Source: Candidatus Undinarchaeales archaeon SRR5007147.bin71
GTDB taxonomy: Archaea; Undinarchaeota; Undinarchaeia; Undinarchaeales; Undinarchaeaceae
DNA length: 40,968 nucleotides
Assembly: GCA_014189675.1 (NCBI GenBank)
Contig: DVAE01000030.1
Location: 1-40,968, forward strand
Reading direction: 5' to 3'
Part shown: positions 24,199 to 31,775 of the stretch, piece by piece
Layout of the letters: each line of letters begins with the position of its first letter
How positions within the stretch are numbered: position 1 is the stretch's first letter
Translations under genes and position numbers: made by a program
Notes under the pieces: generated by a model
The model's input: only the letters and a program-made list of their open reading frames with translations
Databases searched by the model: none
What the model was told of the DNA's origin: nothing

Positions 24199-25260
24199 AT
24201 GGATTCTCAAGTTACAATAGTCGGAGGGGGGCCGGCTGGTCTGCACCTTTCGAGAAAGCTCAAAGAGAAGGGGATAGATTCGACAGTGTATGAGAGTAGT
24301 CCTGATCTAGGAAGACCGGTTCAGTGCTCCGGAGTTTTTAGCAACAATTTTGCAGAACTTCTTGAGATGCCAAAAAAAGTAATACTCAATCAAGTAAAGG
24401 GAGCTAAGCTCTACTCTCCAAGCAAAAAAATTGTTGAAATCTCAAAAAGAGAGAAGCAGGCAGATATTGTTGACCGCGGAGAATATGACAGACATTTAGC
24501 GAAGGGTCTTGATGTCAGAGAGGGAGAACATGTCAACTCTCTGGACTTTGATTCTGAGTATATAGTCGGAGCAGATGGAGCCCATTCAACAGTTGCGAGG
24601 CTGGCAGGATTTTCCCCTTTGGAAAAACACGTCGTCGGAGTCCAGGTTGAGATAGACAACGACAGCTACGACAAGGACTTTGTAGAGCTACATCTTGGAC
24701 AGAAGGTGGCTCCCGGCTTCTTTGCCTGGATAATACCGACGGACAAAAATCTTCGTGTCGGACTTGGAACGACAGAAAATCCAAAAGAATATCTTGACAG
24801 ATTTATAGAAGAAAGATTCGGAAAAGTAGAACAGAGAGAATGTCTTGCAGGATTCATACCGGTGAGAGTTAGAAAACCGATGTGGAAAGGAAACATTGCC
24901 TTGGTCGGAGACGCGGCAGGTCAAGTAAAGGCAACAACAGGAGGAGGAATTTACATGGGTATGAAATCCTCAGAGATACTGGCAGATGCAATAGAAGAGA
25001 AAGACCTGAACATATATGAAAAACGATTTACTACGGAAATTTATCCGGACCTGAAAAAGGCTGTAGCTATTAATAAAGTTCTGTCTAGTATGACAGACGA
25101 AGAGATGGATAAGTTCTGGGACACGCTCGGAAAGGAGAGCATGGTGAAACTTATGCAGGAATATGGAGATATGGACAAGCCGACGCTTCTTCTGAAAGGC
25201 TTCTTAAAAAATCCGGGACTTATAACTCAGGTTCCCTTTATTAGAGGTCTTCTGAAATAG
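24199..25260 (+). CDS. Geranylgeranyl reductase family protein (archaeal lipid saturation)
   Basis: This FAD enzyme probably reduces the double bonds of geranylgeranyl chains in archaeal ether lipids. The 353-residue protein has the dinucleotide motif VTIVGGGPAGLHLSRKL (5-21), the second FAD motif YIVGADGAHSTVARLAGF (about 121-138) and the third NIALVGDAAGQVKATTGGGI (about 231-250), all typical of the digeranylgeranylglycerophospholipid reductase group. It is slightly shorter than many members (about 390-450). The stop codon is directly followed by the stop of the convergent cis-prenyltransferase gene. The exact substrate, lipid or polyprenol, is not decided by sequence. Confidence 0.9.
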   Translation: MDSQVTIVGGGPAGLHLSRKLKEKGIDSTVYESSPDLGRPVQCSGVFSNNFAELLEMPKKVILNQVKGAKLYSPSKKIVEISKREKQADIVDRGEYDRHLAKGLDVREGEHVNSLDFDSEYIVGADGAHSTVARLAGFSPLEKHVVGVQVEIDNDSYDKDFVELHLGQKVAPGFFAWIIPTDKNLRVGLGTTENPKEYLDRFIEERFGKVEQRECLAGFIPVRVRKPMWKGNIALVGDAAGQVKATTGGGIYMGMKSSEILADAIEEKDLNIYEKRFTTEIYPDLKKAVAINKVLSSMTDEEMDKFWDTLGKESMVKLMQEYGDMDKPTLLLKGFLKNPGLITQVPFIRGLLK

Positions 25261-25929
25261 TTATTTTCCATGCCTTCTCTGACGAGAATCGTAGTCCTCA
25301 AGTGCAGTTTTGATGTCATCAATAGTCACATCAGGCCAGTACTTATCCAAAAAGTAAAGTTCAGAGTAACTTGAGCCCCATAGCATAAAGTCACTAAGGC
25401 GGCTCTCAGAAGTCCTGAATATCAGGTCGACATCCGGATAATCTGAATAAAGATTTTCGGATATGCTTTCAAGAGAAAGATTTTCACCTGATTTCTTAGC
25501 AGCATCTACTATTTCCTGGCGACCAGAATAGGCGAGAGCAACCCTGAAAAACTTGCTGTCATAATCAGCTGTTGCTTCAATAGCGATATCAGTAGCCTTA
25601 AGAACCTTTTCCGGTACAAGGTCACGGGAACCTATAATTCCGACTCTTACCTGATTTTTGTGAATATCCTCATCCTTTGAGAGTTTAATGAAGTATTTTG
25701 AATATAATTTTTCAAGAGCCTTTAGCTGAGGAGCAGGACGATTCAGATTTGAAGCAGAAAGTCCGTAAGCAGTAAGATGTTTCACAGGAGTTTCTGAAAG
25801 AAGCCATTTGGAAACTGTTTCCATAACTTCAATTCCTTTGATGTGACCGTCCCAAGGAAGCGAGCCTTTTTCAGAAGCCCAACGGCAGCAGCCGTCCGGG
25901 ATTATTGCCATATGAAGAGGATAATTCAT
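25261..25929 (-). CDS. uppS: cis-prenyltransferase (undecaprenyl diphosphate synthase family) with altered active-site motif
   Basis: The family adds isoprene units in cis to make the polyprenol carrier used for glycosylation and envelope assembly. The 222-residue protein keeps HMAIIPDG with the catalytic Asp, WDGHIKGIEV, and the C-terminal RTSESRLSDFMLWGSSYSE and KYWPDV. The normal signature DGNRRWA is here DGCCRWA: the conserved Asn and the next residue are both Cys. The STENWxRP motif is SASNLNRP, and the RTS(GE)xRLS loop seems shorter. It may still be active with changed metal or substrate handling. A TATA-like box is centred 26 bases upstream. It converges with the reductase gene with no intervening base. 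Confidence 0.88.
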   Translation of the reverse strand: MNYPLHMAIIPDGCCRWASEKGSLPWDGHIKGIEVMETVSKWLLSETPVKHLTAYGLSASNLNRPAPQLKALEKLYSKYFIKLSKDEDIHKNQVRVGIIGSRDLVPEKVLKATDIAIEATADYDSKFFRVALAYSGRQEIVDAAKKSGENLSLESISENLYSDYPDVDLIFRTSESRLSDFMLWGSSYSELYFLDKYWPDVTIDDIKTALEDYDSRQRRHGK

Positions 25930-25951
25930 ACACTATTCTTAGTAAAGCTTC

Positions 25952-25985
25952 TATAAAAAATAAGAGGCAAAGAAGTTTTATATAA
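25952..25985. promoter_or_regulatory. Divergent promoters of uppS (-) and rfcS (+)
   Basis: TATAAAAAA (25952-25960) read on the minus strand is about 26 bases before the uppS start at 25929. TTTTATATAA (25976-25985) is centred 31 bases before the rfcS start at 26012. Confidence 0.58.
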
Positions 25986-26011
25986 CACGCAGAACAAAAC
26001 AGCTTTGGGAG

Positions 26012-26983
26012 ATGGAATTTAACACAGCTATTTGGACAGAGAAGTACAGACCCGCTGTACTGTCGGAAGTCGTTGGACAGCAGCATATAGTGGAAAGACT
26101 GAGCGCCTTCGCAAAAGATAAAACTCTTCAGCACCTCCTCTTTTCTGGACCTGCGGGGACAGGGAAAACTACCTGCGCTCTCGCTCTTGCGAAAGAAACA
26201 TTCGGAGATAACTGGCAGGGTAATTTTCTTGAGCTAAATGCATCAGACGAAAGGGGAATTGACGTAGTAAGAAACAAAGTAAAGGACTTTGCAAGGACAA
26301 AGGCTCTTGGAGATGTTCCTTACAAAATAATTTACTTGGATGAGAGCGATGCTCTTACGAAAGAGGCTCAACAGGCACTAAGACGTACTATGGAAAATTA
26401 TACACACACATGTCGCTTCATACTATCTTGCAACTACAGTTCAAAAATTATAGACCCCATACAGTCACGGTGCGCAATTTTCAGATTCGGACCAGTTGAA
26501 AGGGAAGAACTTGAAAAAAGACTGAAATTTATAGCAGGGGAGGAAAAACTTTCCGTAGATTCTAAAGGAATGAAAGCTCTTCTTGAAATCGCAAACGGCG
26601 ATCTTAGAACAGCAATAAACCTTATGCAGGCTGTAGCATCAAGTGGAGAAAGTATAAGCGAGGAATCGGTTTATCTTGTTTCGGCAAGAAGCAAGCCAGG
26701 GGAAATTGAGGACTGTCTCAAGCTTGCTATGAATGGTGGCTTCAAGGAAGCACGGAAAAAGATTACCACTATGATGATTGAAAAGGGAGTTTCAGGAGAA
26801 GATGTTATAAGGCAAATGCATCGGGCTCTCCTTAGGATGGATGAAATACCGGAAAACGCCTTGGCAGGGCTTCTCGATAGGCTCGGCGAATATGACTTCA
26901 GAATAACCGAAGGCTCGAACGATATTATACAGATAAACGCCTTCCTGGCTCAGCTTTACAAGACCGGAAAAGATGGAAAATGA
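26012..26983 (+). CDS. rfcS: Replication factor C small subunit
   Basis: This is the main subunit of the clamp loader that puts PCNA on DNA. The 323-residue protein begins with the RFC box WTEKYRPAVLSEVVGQ. It has Walker A GPAGTGKT (46-53), FLELNASDERGIDVVRNKV, a Walker B written LDESDALT (usual form DEAD), the arginine-finger region QSRCAIFRF and the sensor-2 GDLRTAINLMQA. The C-terminal collar domain is complete. No intein is present. It overlaps rfcL by 11 bases. Confidence 0.97.
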   Translation: MEFNTAIWTEKYRPAVLSEVVGQQHIVERLSAFAKDKTLQHLLFSGPAGTGKTTCALALAKETFGDNWQGNFLELNASDERGIDVVRNKVKDFARTKALGDVPYKIIYLDESDALTKEAQQALRRTMENYTHTCRFILSCNYSSKIIDPIQSRCAIFRFGPVEREELEKRLKFIAGEEKLSVDSKGMKALLEIANGDLRTAINLMQAVASSGESISEESVYLVSARSKPGEIEDCLKLAMNGGFKEARKKITTMMIEKGVSGEDVIRQMHRALLRMDEIPENALAGLLDRLGEYDFRITEGSNDIIQINAFLAQLYKTGKDGK

Positions 26984-28127
26984 ACTATGGGCTGAGAAAT
27001 ACAGCCCGACGAAAATTGAGGAACTTGTTGGCCAGGAAAAGGCTGCTGAGACTCTGAAAACTTTTGTTAAGAATTACAAACCAGGCTCTGGGATTCTTCT
27101 TATTGGACCGAGCGGCTGCGGGAAAAACGTTCTTGTTTCAGCCCTGGCAAATGAAACTGGAAATGAGCTTCTGGAAACAAATGCATCAGACGTAAGGAAG
27201 AAGGCAGATATCGAAGAAATTATAGGAGGTGCTTCCCGTCAGATGAGTCTGACAGGGGATGGAAAAATAATACTCGTTGACGAAGCAGACGGAATCCACG
27301 GAAACTCTGATAGAGGAGGAGTACCTGCGATACTGAAGATAGTTCAAACCAGCGCATTCCCGATTGTTCTAACTGCAAATAATCCTGATGTGAGGGCAGT
27401 AAAAGAGCTGAAGAAGAAGTGCAAAGTTGTTAAAATGGCAAAGCTGACTGAAGCAGATGTTGCGGAGAGGCTTAAGGATATAATTTCTTCAGAAGGAATA
27501 GAAGCAGACGACAGCGTAATTATGCAGATAGCGTGGCGCTCAGAAGGCGACATGAGAATTGCAATAAATGAGCTCCAGGCAGTTTCGACCGGAAGACAGA
27601 AAATAACAAAGGAAAATTTGGAGCATTTAGGAGAACATGGCAAGAGACTTGCCGTTTCTGACGCTCTAAAAGCTATATTCAAAACTAAGGATGCAGATTT
27701 TATACGGAAGTCTATGTTTGCCTGCGATGTGGCGCCTGAAGAAATAATGCTGTGGATAGAAGAGAATATAGCACGTGAGTACGGAGATGCTTCGGAGATT
27801 GCAGAGGCCTATGACAAAGTATCACGGGCGGACATTTTTTTAAGAAGAATAAGAAGGGGGCAGCAGTGGGCTCTGCTTAGCTACGCCTCCGAGCTAATGT
27901 CAATAGGAACTGCCCGGGCGAAAAAAGAGAAGAATGGAAAGAGTGTAGATTATGTCTTTCCGCAGATAATTGCTCTTATGGGAAGAACAAAGTTCCAGAG
28001 AGCAAAAAGAGATTCCGAAGCCGCCGAGCTTGGGGAAGCTCTGCACTGCTCAAAAAAACGCGCGATTGAGCAGATGCCTTATTTTGATATTATTTTCCAA
28101 CACCAAGGACAGGGAAGCAGTCAGTAA
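26973..28127 (+). CDS. rfcL: Replication factor C large subunit, compact, with altered Walker A
   Basis: This is the large subunit of the clamp loader. The 384 residues include the RFC box LWAEKYSPTKIEELVGQ, Walker A GPSGCGKN (45-52), ETNASDVRKKADIEEII, Walker B ILVDEADGI, sensor GDMRIAINELQAV, and a collar domain ending in FFLRRIRR-like helices. Two things are unusual. The Walker A Thr or Ser after Lys is Asn. The protein is shorter than many large subunits (about 400-500), and no clear C-terminal PCNA-interacting peptide is seen. The last 38 bases overlap the convergent pilus operon gene. Confidence 0.93.
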   Translation: MENELWAEKYSPTKIEELVGQEKAAETLKTFVKNYKPGSGILLIGPSGCGKNVLVSALANETGNELLETNASDVRKKADIEEIIGGASRQMSLTGDGKIILVDEADGIHGNSDRGGVPAILKIVQTSAFPIVLTANNPDVRAVKELKKKCKVVKMAKLTEADVAERLKDIISSEGIEADDSVIMQIAWRSEGDMRIAINELQAVSTGRQKITKENLEHLGEHGKRLAVSDALKAIFKTKDADFIRKSMFACDVAPEEIMLWIEENIAREYGDASEIAEAYDKVSRADIFLRRIRRGQQWALLSYASELMSIGTARAKKEKNGKSVDYVFPQIIALMGRTKFQRAKRDSEAAELGEALHCSKKRAIEQMPYFDIIFQHQGQGSSQ

Positions 28128-29070
28128 GATTTTCTATACGGCAATGAGTTACACTGATGTCCTCAGGATGTTCAACTTGCAAGTGGAGAGATAAGAACCT
28201 AAAATGAGAAGAATTTTGGGCTTCGCACTGAGCATCATCCCCAGTATCATTGATTACAGTATGCCTCTCAAGACAAGTTGCTGTATCTAGAGTGAAGTTC
28301 AGGATTTTTCCAGTATTTGAAAAATTTGCCTCCAAGGTACAAAGATTCAATCTAACATCATTTACTTTGTCGTTTGCAAGAGGGTCAAGGGCAGTAATAA
28401 ATTTGACAGTATAAGGAGGAGGTTCACCAACTTCTAGTGGAGGTGGAGTAAGCCCAAAACCTATCATAACTGGCATTTGCAGGTAGTCAAGAGACTCATC
28501 AAGAATTGTGAAGTGAAGCTCGCAGTCAGTTGTTGGTTCCGTTGGAGATTTGTTAAAATCCATAAGATTTGCACTGTCAGTTATACATTCAGGATCTACC
28601 GCCTCTGTCTGAGGAACACAAACATAGATAGCATCAGAGGATATAAAATCCTGACTTACTGTTCCTGCGACTGAGGACAATTGAGCTGAAACATTTATAG
28701 TCATAACCTCCTGAAGAGATGTGTCAATAACAAAAGTAATATTTTCTGCAAAGCCTTTTGAAGATATGAATGAATTCAGCTCATCTTTTGAATCGGTGCA
28801 AATATTCAGAAGAAAATCCTCATAAAGAAGGATATCTCCAATATCCTCACGGTTTGCGAAGAATAGAGCCTCGCTGACACATTCATCCATAACCTCACGA
28901 ATAACTTCAAAAACCTCTCCCGGATTCTGGGCAACAATAGACTGAGCCTGTTGTGTAGTAATTTCCTCAGCTTCCTCAGCTTCTAGAAAAACACTCGTTG
29001 CAACAACGATAACAATAACTGCACCGGCTATCGCAGCAACTCCGATGAGAGCCTTTCTGTTTTTGTTCAT
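28090..29070 (-). CDS. Exported protein with N-terminal membrane segment, last gene of the pilus operon
   Basis: No family is recognised. The start at 29070 (ATGA overlap with the preceding gene) gives MNKNRKALIGVAAIAG and one hydrophobic segment, then an acidic linker EAEEAEE. The 326-residue product has nine or ten cysteines in the exterior part (for example VMDECV, LNICTD, VCVPQ, PECIT, NLCTLE, TATCLERH, TDCFP), possibly in disulphides, and several N-glycosylation sequons. It could be a tip protein, adhesin or minor pilin. The RKA just before the hydrophobic stretch resembles a class III signal cleavage site. The 3' end overlaps rfcL by 38 bases. Confidence 0.78.
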   Translation of the reverse strand: MNKNRKALIGVAAIAGAVIVIVVATSVFLEAEEAEEITTQQAQSIVAQNPGEVFEVIREVMDECVSEALFFANREDIGDILLYEDFLLNICTDSKDELNSFISSKGFAENITFVIDTSLQEVMTINVSAQLSSVAGTVSQDFISSDAIYVCVPQTEAVDPECITDSANLMDFNKSPTEPTTDCELHFTILDESLDYLQMPVMIGFGLTPPPLEVGEPPPYTVKFITALDPLANDKVNDVRLNLCTLEANFSNTGKILNFTLDTATCLERHTVINDTGDDAQCEAQNSSHFRFLSLHLQVEHPEDISVTHCRIENLTDCFPVLGVGK

Positions 29071-29552
29071 TGTATAAACCATATTGCCAGATATACTGAG
29101 CAGGGAACAACAGTACAGGTGTTGTTAACATTTGCGCCGGAGATTGTTCTATCGATAGAGACTATCTCCTTTGTAGAAGGCTGAAGATTTGTAAGAGAAC
29201 CCCCTTTACGGGATATTGTTCCATTATCATATAAGTAAAATGTGAAACCAAGATGGTCAGGAAGCATTTTTGTCAGCTCACCTTCAAGATTAAAGGGGTC
29301 GTCAGCACTAGTCCAAGCTTGGTCTATAACAAACTTAGCAAGATCTTTTGAACTGTCATTATTCAAGTCACTTCTCCAAAGAGAGTTAAGAGAGTCTTTT
29401 GCATAGGTATTAAGAACAACATTTCCCCAGTCACCCGGCTGGCTGCTTTCTGTAAGCTGAAGAGACTGCAGATACATTATAGAAACAAATATCAAAACTG
29501 AAGCTAAGACTAGACCTACTAATTTTATCCACGCTTTTCTGTTTTCCATCAT
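29067..29552 (-). CDS. Pilin-like minor protein with N-terminal hydrophobic helix
   Basis: This 161-residue protein has a short basic head (MMENRKAW), one hydrophobic helix (about 10-30, KLVGLVLASVLIFVSIMY) and an exterior domain ending CTVVPCSVYLAIWFIQ, with two cysteines close together. This is the size and layout of minor pilins and pseudopilins, but no named family is recognised. It begins one base after the upstream gene and overlaps the downstream gene by four. The head NRKAW resembles the NRKAL head of the downstream protein. Confidence 0.75.
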   Translation of the reverse strand: MMENRKAWIKLVGLVLASVLIFVSIMYLQSLQLTESSQPGDWGNVVLNTYAKDSLNSLWRSDLNNDSSKDLAKFVIDQAWTSADDPFNLEGELTKMLPDHLGFTFYLYDNGTISRKGGSLTNLQPSTKEIVSIDRTISGANVNNTCTVVPCSVYLAIWFIQ

Positions 29553-29553
29553 T

Positions 29554-30081
29554 CTACCATACCATCAAAGTCACGTTAACTATTGTCTGGTTTATGACCA
29601 TAATTCTTGTAAGAACCACAACGTCTGAAAGCCTTGAAGGGTATCCTTCAGTCATATTAAGATAAACCCGACCAGATGACTCTATTTTGAGCCAGAATCG
29701 TGTACTATTTTCGAGGCTTAAGTTCTGGCTCACTTTTGTGTAGTTATTAGCTATAGTATCGTTTATGTAGAGGACTTTTTTCCAGTCCAGTTTGTTTCGA
29801 AGAGTTGAATTGCTAAAGTTGTTGTATTCCGCAAGTCCGATTCTGTCCGGAAGATTGTCAGAATCCCAGTCAGCAGGAAGTCCGGGATCATTCAAGAGGA
29901 GATTGCTTATATCGAGAGTCCTTGATTGGAGAACAAAGCGGTCAGAGGCCTCTTTCACAGACGGAGCCATATCAAGAATTGACATAGTCGCTGACATAAC
30001 CATTATTATGAGGAGAACTACCGCTATAATAACTCCTAGATTTCCCTGACCTTTATCTTGCTTTAGAAGAGGAATATCCAT
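29554..30081 (-). CDS. Pilin-like protein with class III signal
   Basis: The 175-residue product has a short N-terminus with DKGQGNLG, directly followed by a hydrophobic helix VIIAVVLLIIMVMSATMSI. This matches a class III (prepilin peptidase) signal, with likely cleavage after QG. The exterior part has many sequons (NFSNST, NYT, NLS, NMT) and ends in a beta-rich VVVLTRIMVINQTIVNVTLMVW. It overlaps the TadC-like gene by 19 bases, so it is co-translated with the platform proteins. It is probably a pilus subunit or pseudopilin. Confidence 0.78.
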   Translation of the reverse strand: MDIPLLKQDKGQGNLGVIIAVVLLIIMVMSATMSILDMAPSVKEASDRFVLQSRTLDISNLLLNDPGLPADWDSDNLPDRIGLAEYNNFSNSTLRNKLDWKKVLYINDTIANNYTKVSQNLSLENSTRFWLKIESSGRVYLNMTEGYPSRLSDVVVLTRIMVINQTIVNVTLMVW

Positions 30082-30893
30082 GATGCCATGACCCCCGTTA
30101 CAAGGAATATTGCGCTGTGTTTGAGTCCAAGCTTTACAGAGTCATCAGCTATCTGGCCGGCTATCAGTCCGGTAAATATAGCCTGTATAACTACCATAGA
30201 AAAGAAAATTCCCTGATAAAAGGAAAGAACTGCTTCAGGGTCAATTGAGGCAATTGTAAATCCTCGAGAGAATACAAGAGGAACGAGAAGCTTCTGAAGC
30301 GAAATAACTATCATTAGAAAGAGGAAGAATATTGCATACATTATTACTGTTTGTTGCTGAAGCTTTGTCTTCCTCTCGGCTTCGGCTTCCTTGATTATGC
30401 GGGCGTCATTCGCGACCGCGTCAAGAGTTTCAGAAAGCGCTCCACCGCTCATTTGAGTTTCTATGATGATTGCAATAGCCCTTTGTACGAAACGACTGCG
30501 AGACTTTCTGGAAAATCTTCTTAGAGCTTCAATAAAAGGGACTCCCCAAGATAACTGAACAGCCATTTTCCTGACATATTTGCTAAGGACTCCATAATCA
30601 GTCTTTGAGCTTTTTGAAACAGCCTGAGGAAGAGTCAGCCCTGACTTTCTTGATTCTGCTATATCCCTAAGAAATGCCGGAAGCTGGTCCTCGATTTCCT
30701 CGATTTCCTTTCGTGAAGTATATGAGAAATAGGAGTAAGGAAGAAAGACAAGGAGAATCGCCACGCTGAAAGCTGGAGGAAGTAAATCATTTCGACCGAG
30801 TGCAAAGGGGATTATCATAAGAATTATGGCCAAGGCTGCGCTTATTCCGAGCACAATGTGCTGTGTTTTTACTGAAAGATTTTTTATATCCAT
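30063..30893 (-). CDS. Type IV pilus/Tad-type platform membrane protein (TadC-like)
   Basis: This 276-residue T2SSF-type protein forms, with its neighbour, the inner-membrane platform above the secretion ATPase. It has two hydrophobic helices near the N-terminus (about 13-55). A cytoplasmic helical domain follows, with EEIEDQLPAFLRDIAESRKSG, LTLPQAVSKSS and ETQMSGGALSETLDAVANDA, the last typical of the T2SSF fold. Three C-terminal helices complete it. The start overlaps the preceding gene by one base. Archaella usually use one longer FlaJ; two separate proteins of about 280 residues recall TadB/TadC of bacterial Tad systems. Confidence 0.88.
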   Translation of the reverse strand: MDIKNLSVKTQHIVLGISAALAIILMIIPFALGRNDLLPPAFSVAILLVFLPYSYFSYTSRKEIEEIEDQLPAFLRDIAESRKSGLTLPQAVSKSSKTDYGVLSKYVRKMAVQLSWGVPFIEALRRFSRKSRSRFVQRAIAIIIETQMSGGALSETLDAVANDARIIKEAEAERKTKLQQQTVIMYAIFFLFLMIVISLQKLLVPLVFSRGFTIASIDPEAVLSFYQGIFFSMVVIQAIFTGLIAGQIADDSVKLGLKHSAIFLVTGVMASWIFLF

Positions 30894-31774
30894 TAGAGAG
30901 GGGAAGCGATTTTTAGGAGACCTATCATAACAATTCCTGCGACAGGCAGAAAGATGTAGACAAGCGCCTGCTGGAGAAACCTAAAGCTTTCGAAACCAGA
31001 GATTGACCCCATAATAGTGAGCATGACTGTCGAAAATATTGAGCCGACGATGACAAGAGTAATGTAAAGTTCTATGTAAATTGAGAGATCGTTTGTGTAT
31101 TTTTCTATCTTTCTCCTGTATTCATTCATGAGAATTTTGGACTTTCCTGAGAGAAGAGCCCTTAGATTGCCTCCGCCGACTATTGTAGTTGAAATTCCCA
31201 AAAGCATTTCTTTGAACTGATCAGAAGGAGTCTGCTCCGCTGCCTTGTGAAGAGCATCATCGATGTCACGCCCCATTACTTCAACATCTTCCACTATTTT
31301 CTGTGCCTCCTTGGAAACTTCTCCGTATTCCTTGAAATCAGCAAGAAGTTTGAACATGGCAAAAGGAGGAGCTCCAGTTCCGGCTATTGTATTCATATAC
31401 AAAGTCGCAAAAGGGAGATTATTCTCTATATCTTTCTTTCTTTCTGCAGCAAGCATCTGAGGATAATAGAGAGACCCGACAAAAATTCCGGCTGTCAGAA
31501 CTGCCGTAACTGCAAGTGAGAGTATAAGTGCAAGAAGGAAGGGCTTCCCAAGAAGAATTATGTAAAGATAAGTTAGAGGAAGGGCGATGGCAGGAGTTAT
31601 CAGAGCATTCAGAAAGCATATGCAAACATACTCGCGGAGCATTATACCCATATTCGCCTGCCGGAGGAAAGGGTGTATCCATCGGAATTTGTCTATCTTT
31701 GTCTCCACAAAGTCCCGAAAAAGCCGGCTGGCAACTTCTACATACTTTTCATAGGATGATTTTTTCTCTGCCAT
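30893..31774 (-). CDS. Type IV pilus/Tad-type platform membrane protein (TadB-like)
   Basis: This 293-residue protein is the partner of the following TadC-like protein. The cytoplasmic N-terminus (about 1-45) is followed by two helices (about 50-105), then a soluble T2SSF region with ERKKDIENNLPFATLYMNTI, GAPPFAMFKLLADF and DVEVMGRDIDDALHKAAEQT, and finally two or three helices (about 225-290). Spacing to the ATPase gene is one base. The similar domain order in the two platform genes suggests ancient duplication. Its assignment rests on domain layout and the neighbouring ATPase. Confidence 0.88.
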   Translation of the reverse strand: MAEKKSSYEKYVEVASRLFRDFVETKIDKFRWIHPFLRQANMGIMLREYVCICFLNALITPAIALPLTYLYIILLGKPFLLALILSLAVTAVLTAGIFVGSLYYPQMLAAERKKDIENNLPFATLYMNTIAGTGAPPFAMFKLLADFKEYGEVSKEAQKIVEDVEVMGRDIDDALHKAAEQTPSDQFKEMLLGISTTIVGGGNLRALLSGKSKILMNEYRRKIEKYTNDLSIYIELYITLVIVGSIFSTVMLTIMGSISGFESFRFLQQALVYIFLPVAGIVMIGLLKIASPL

Positions 31775-31775
31775 A

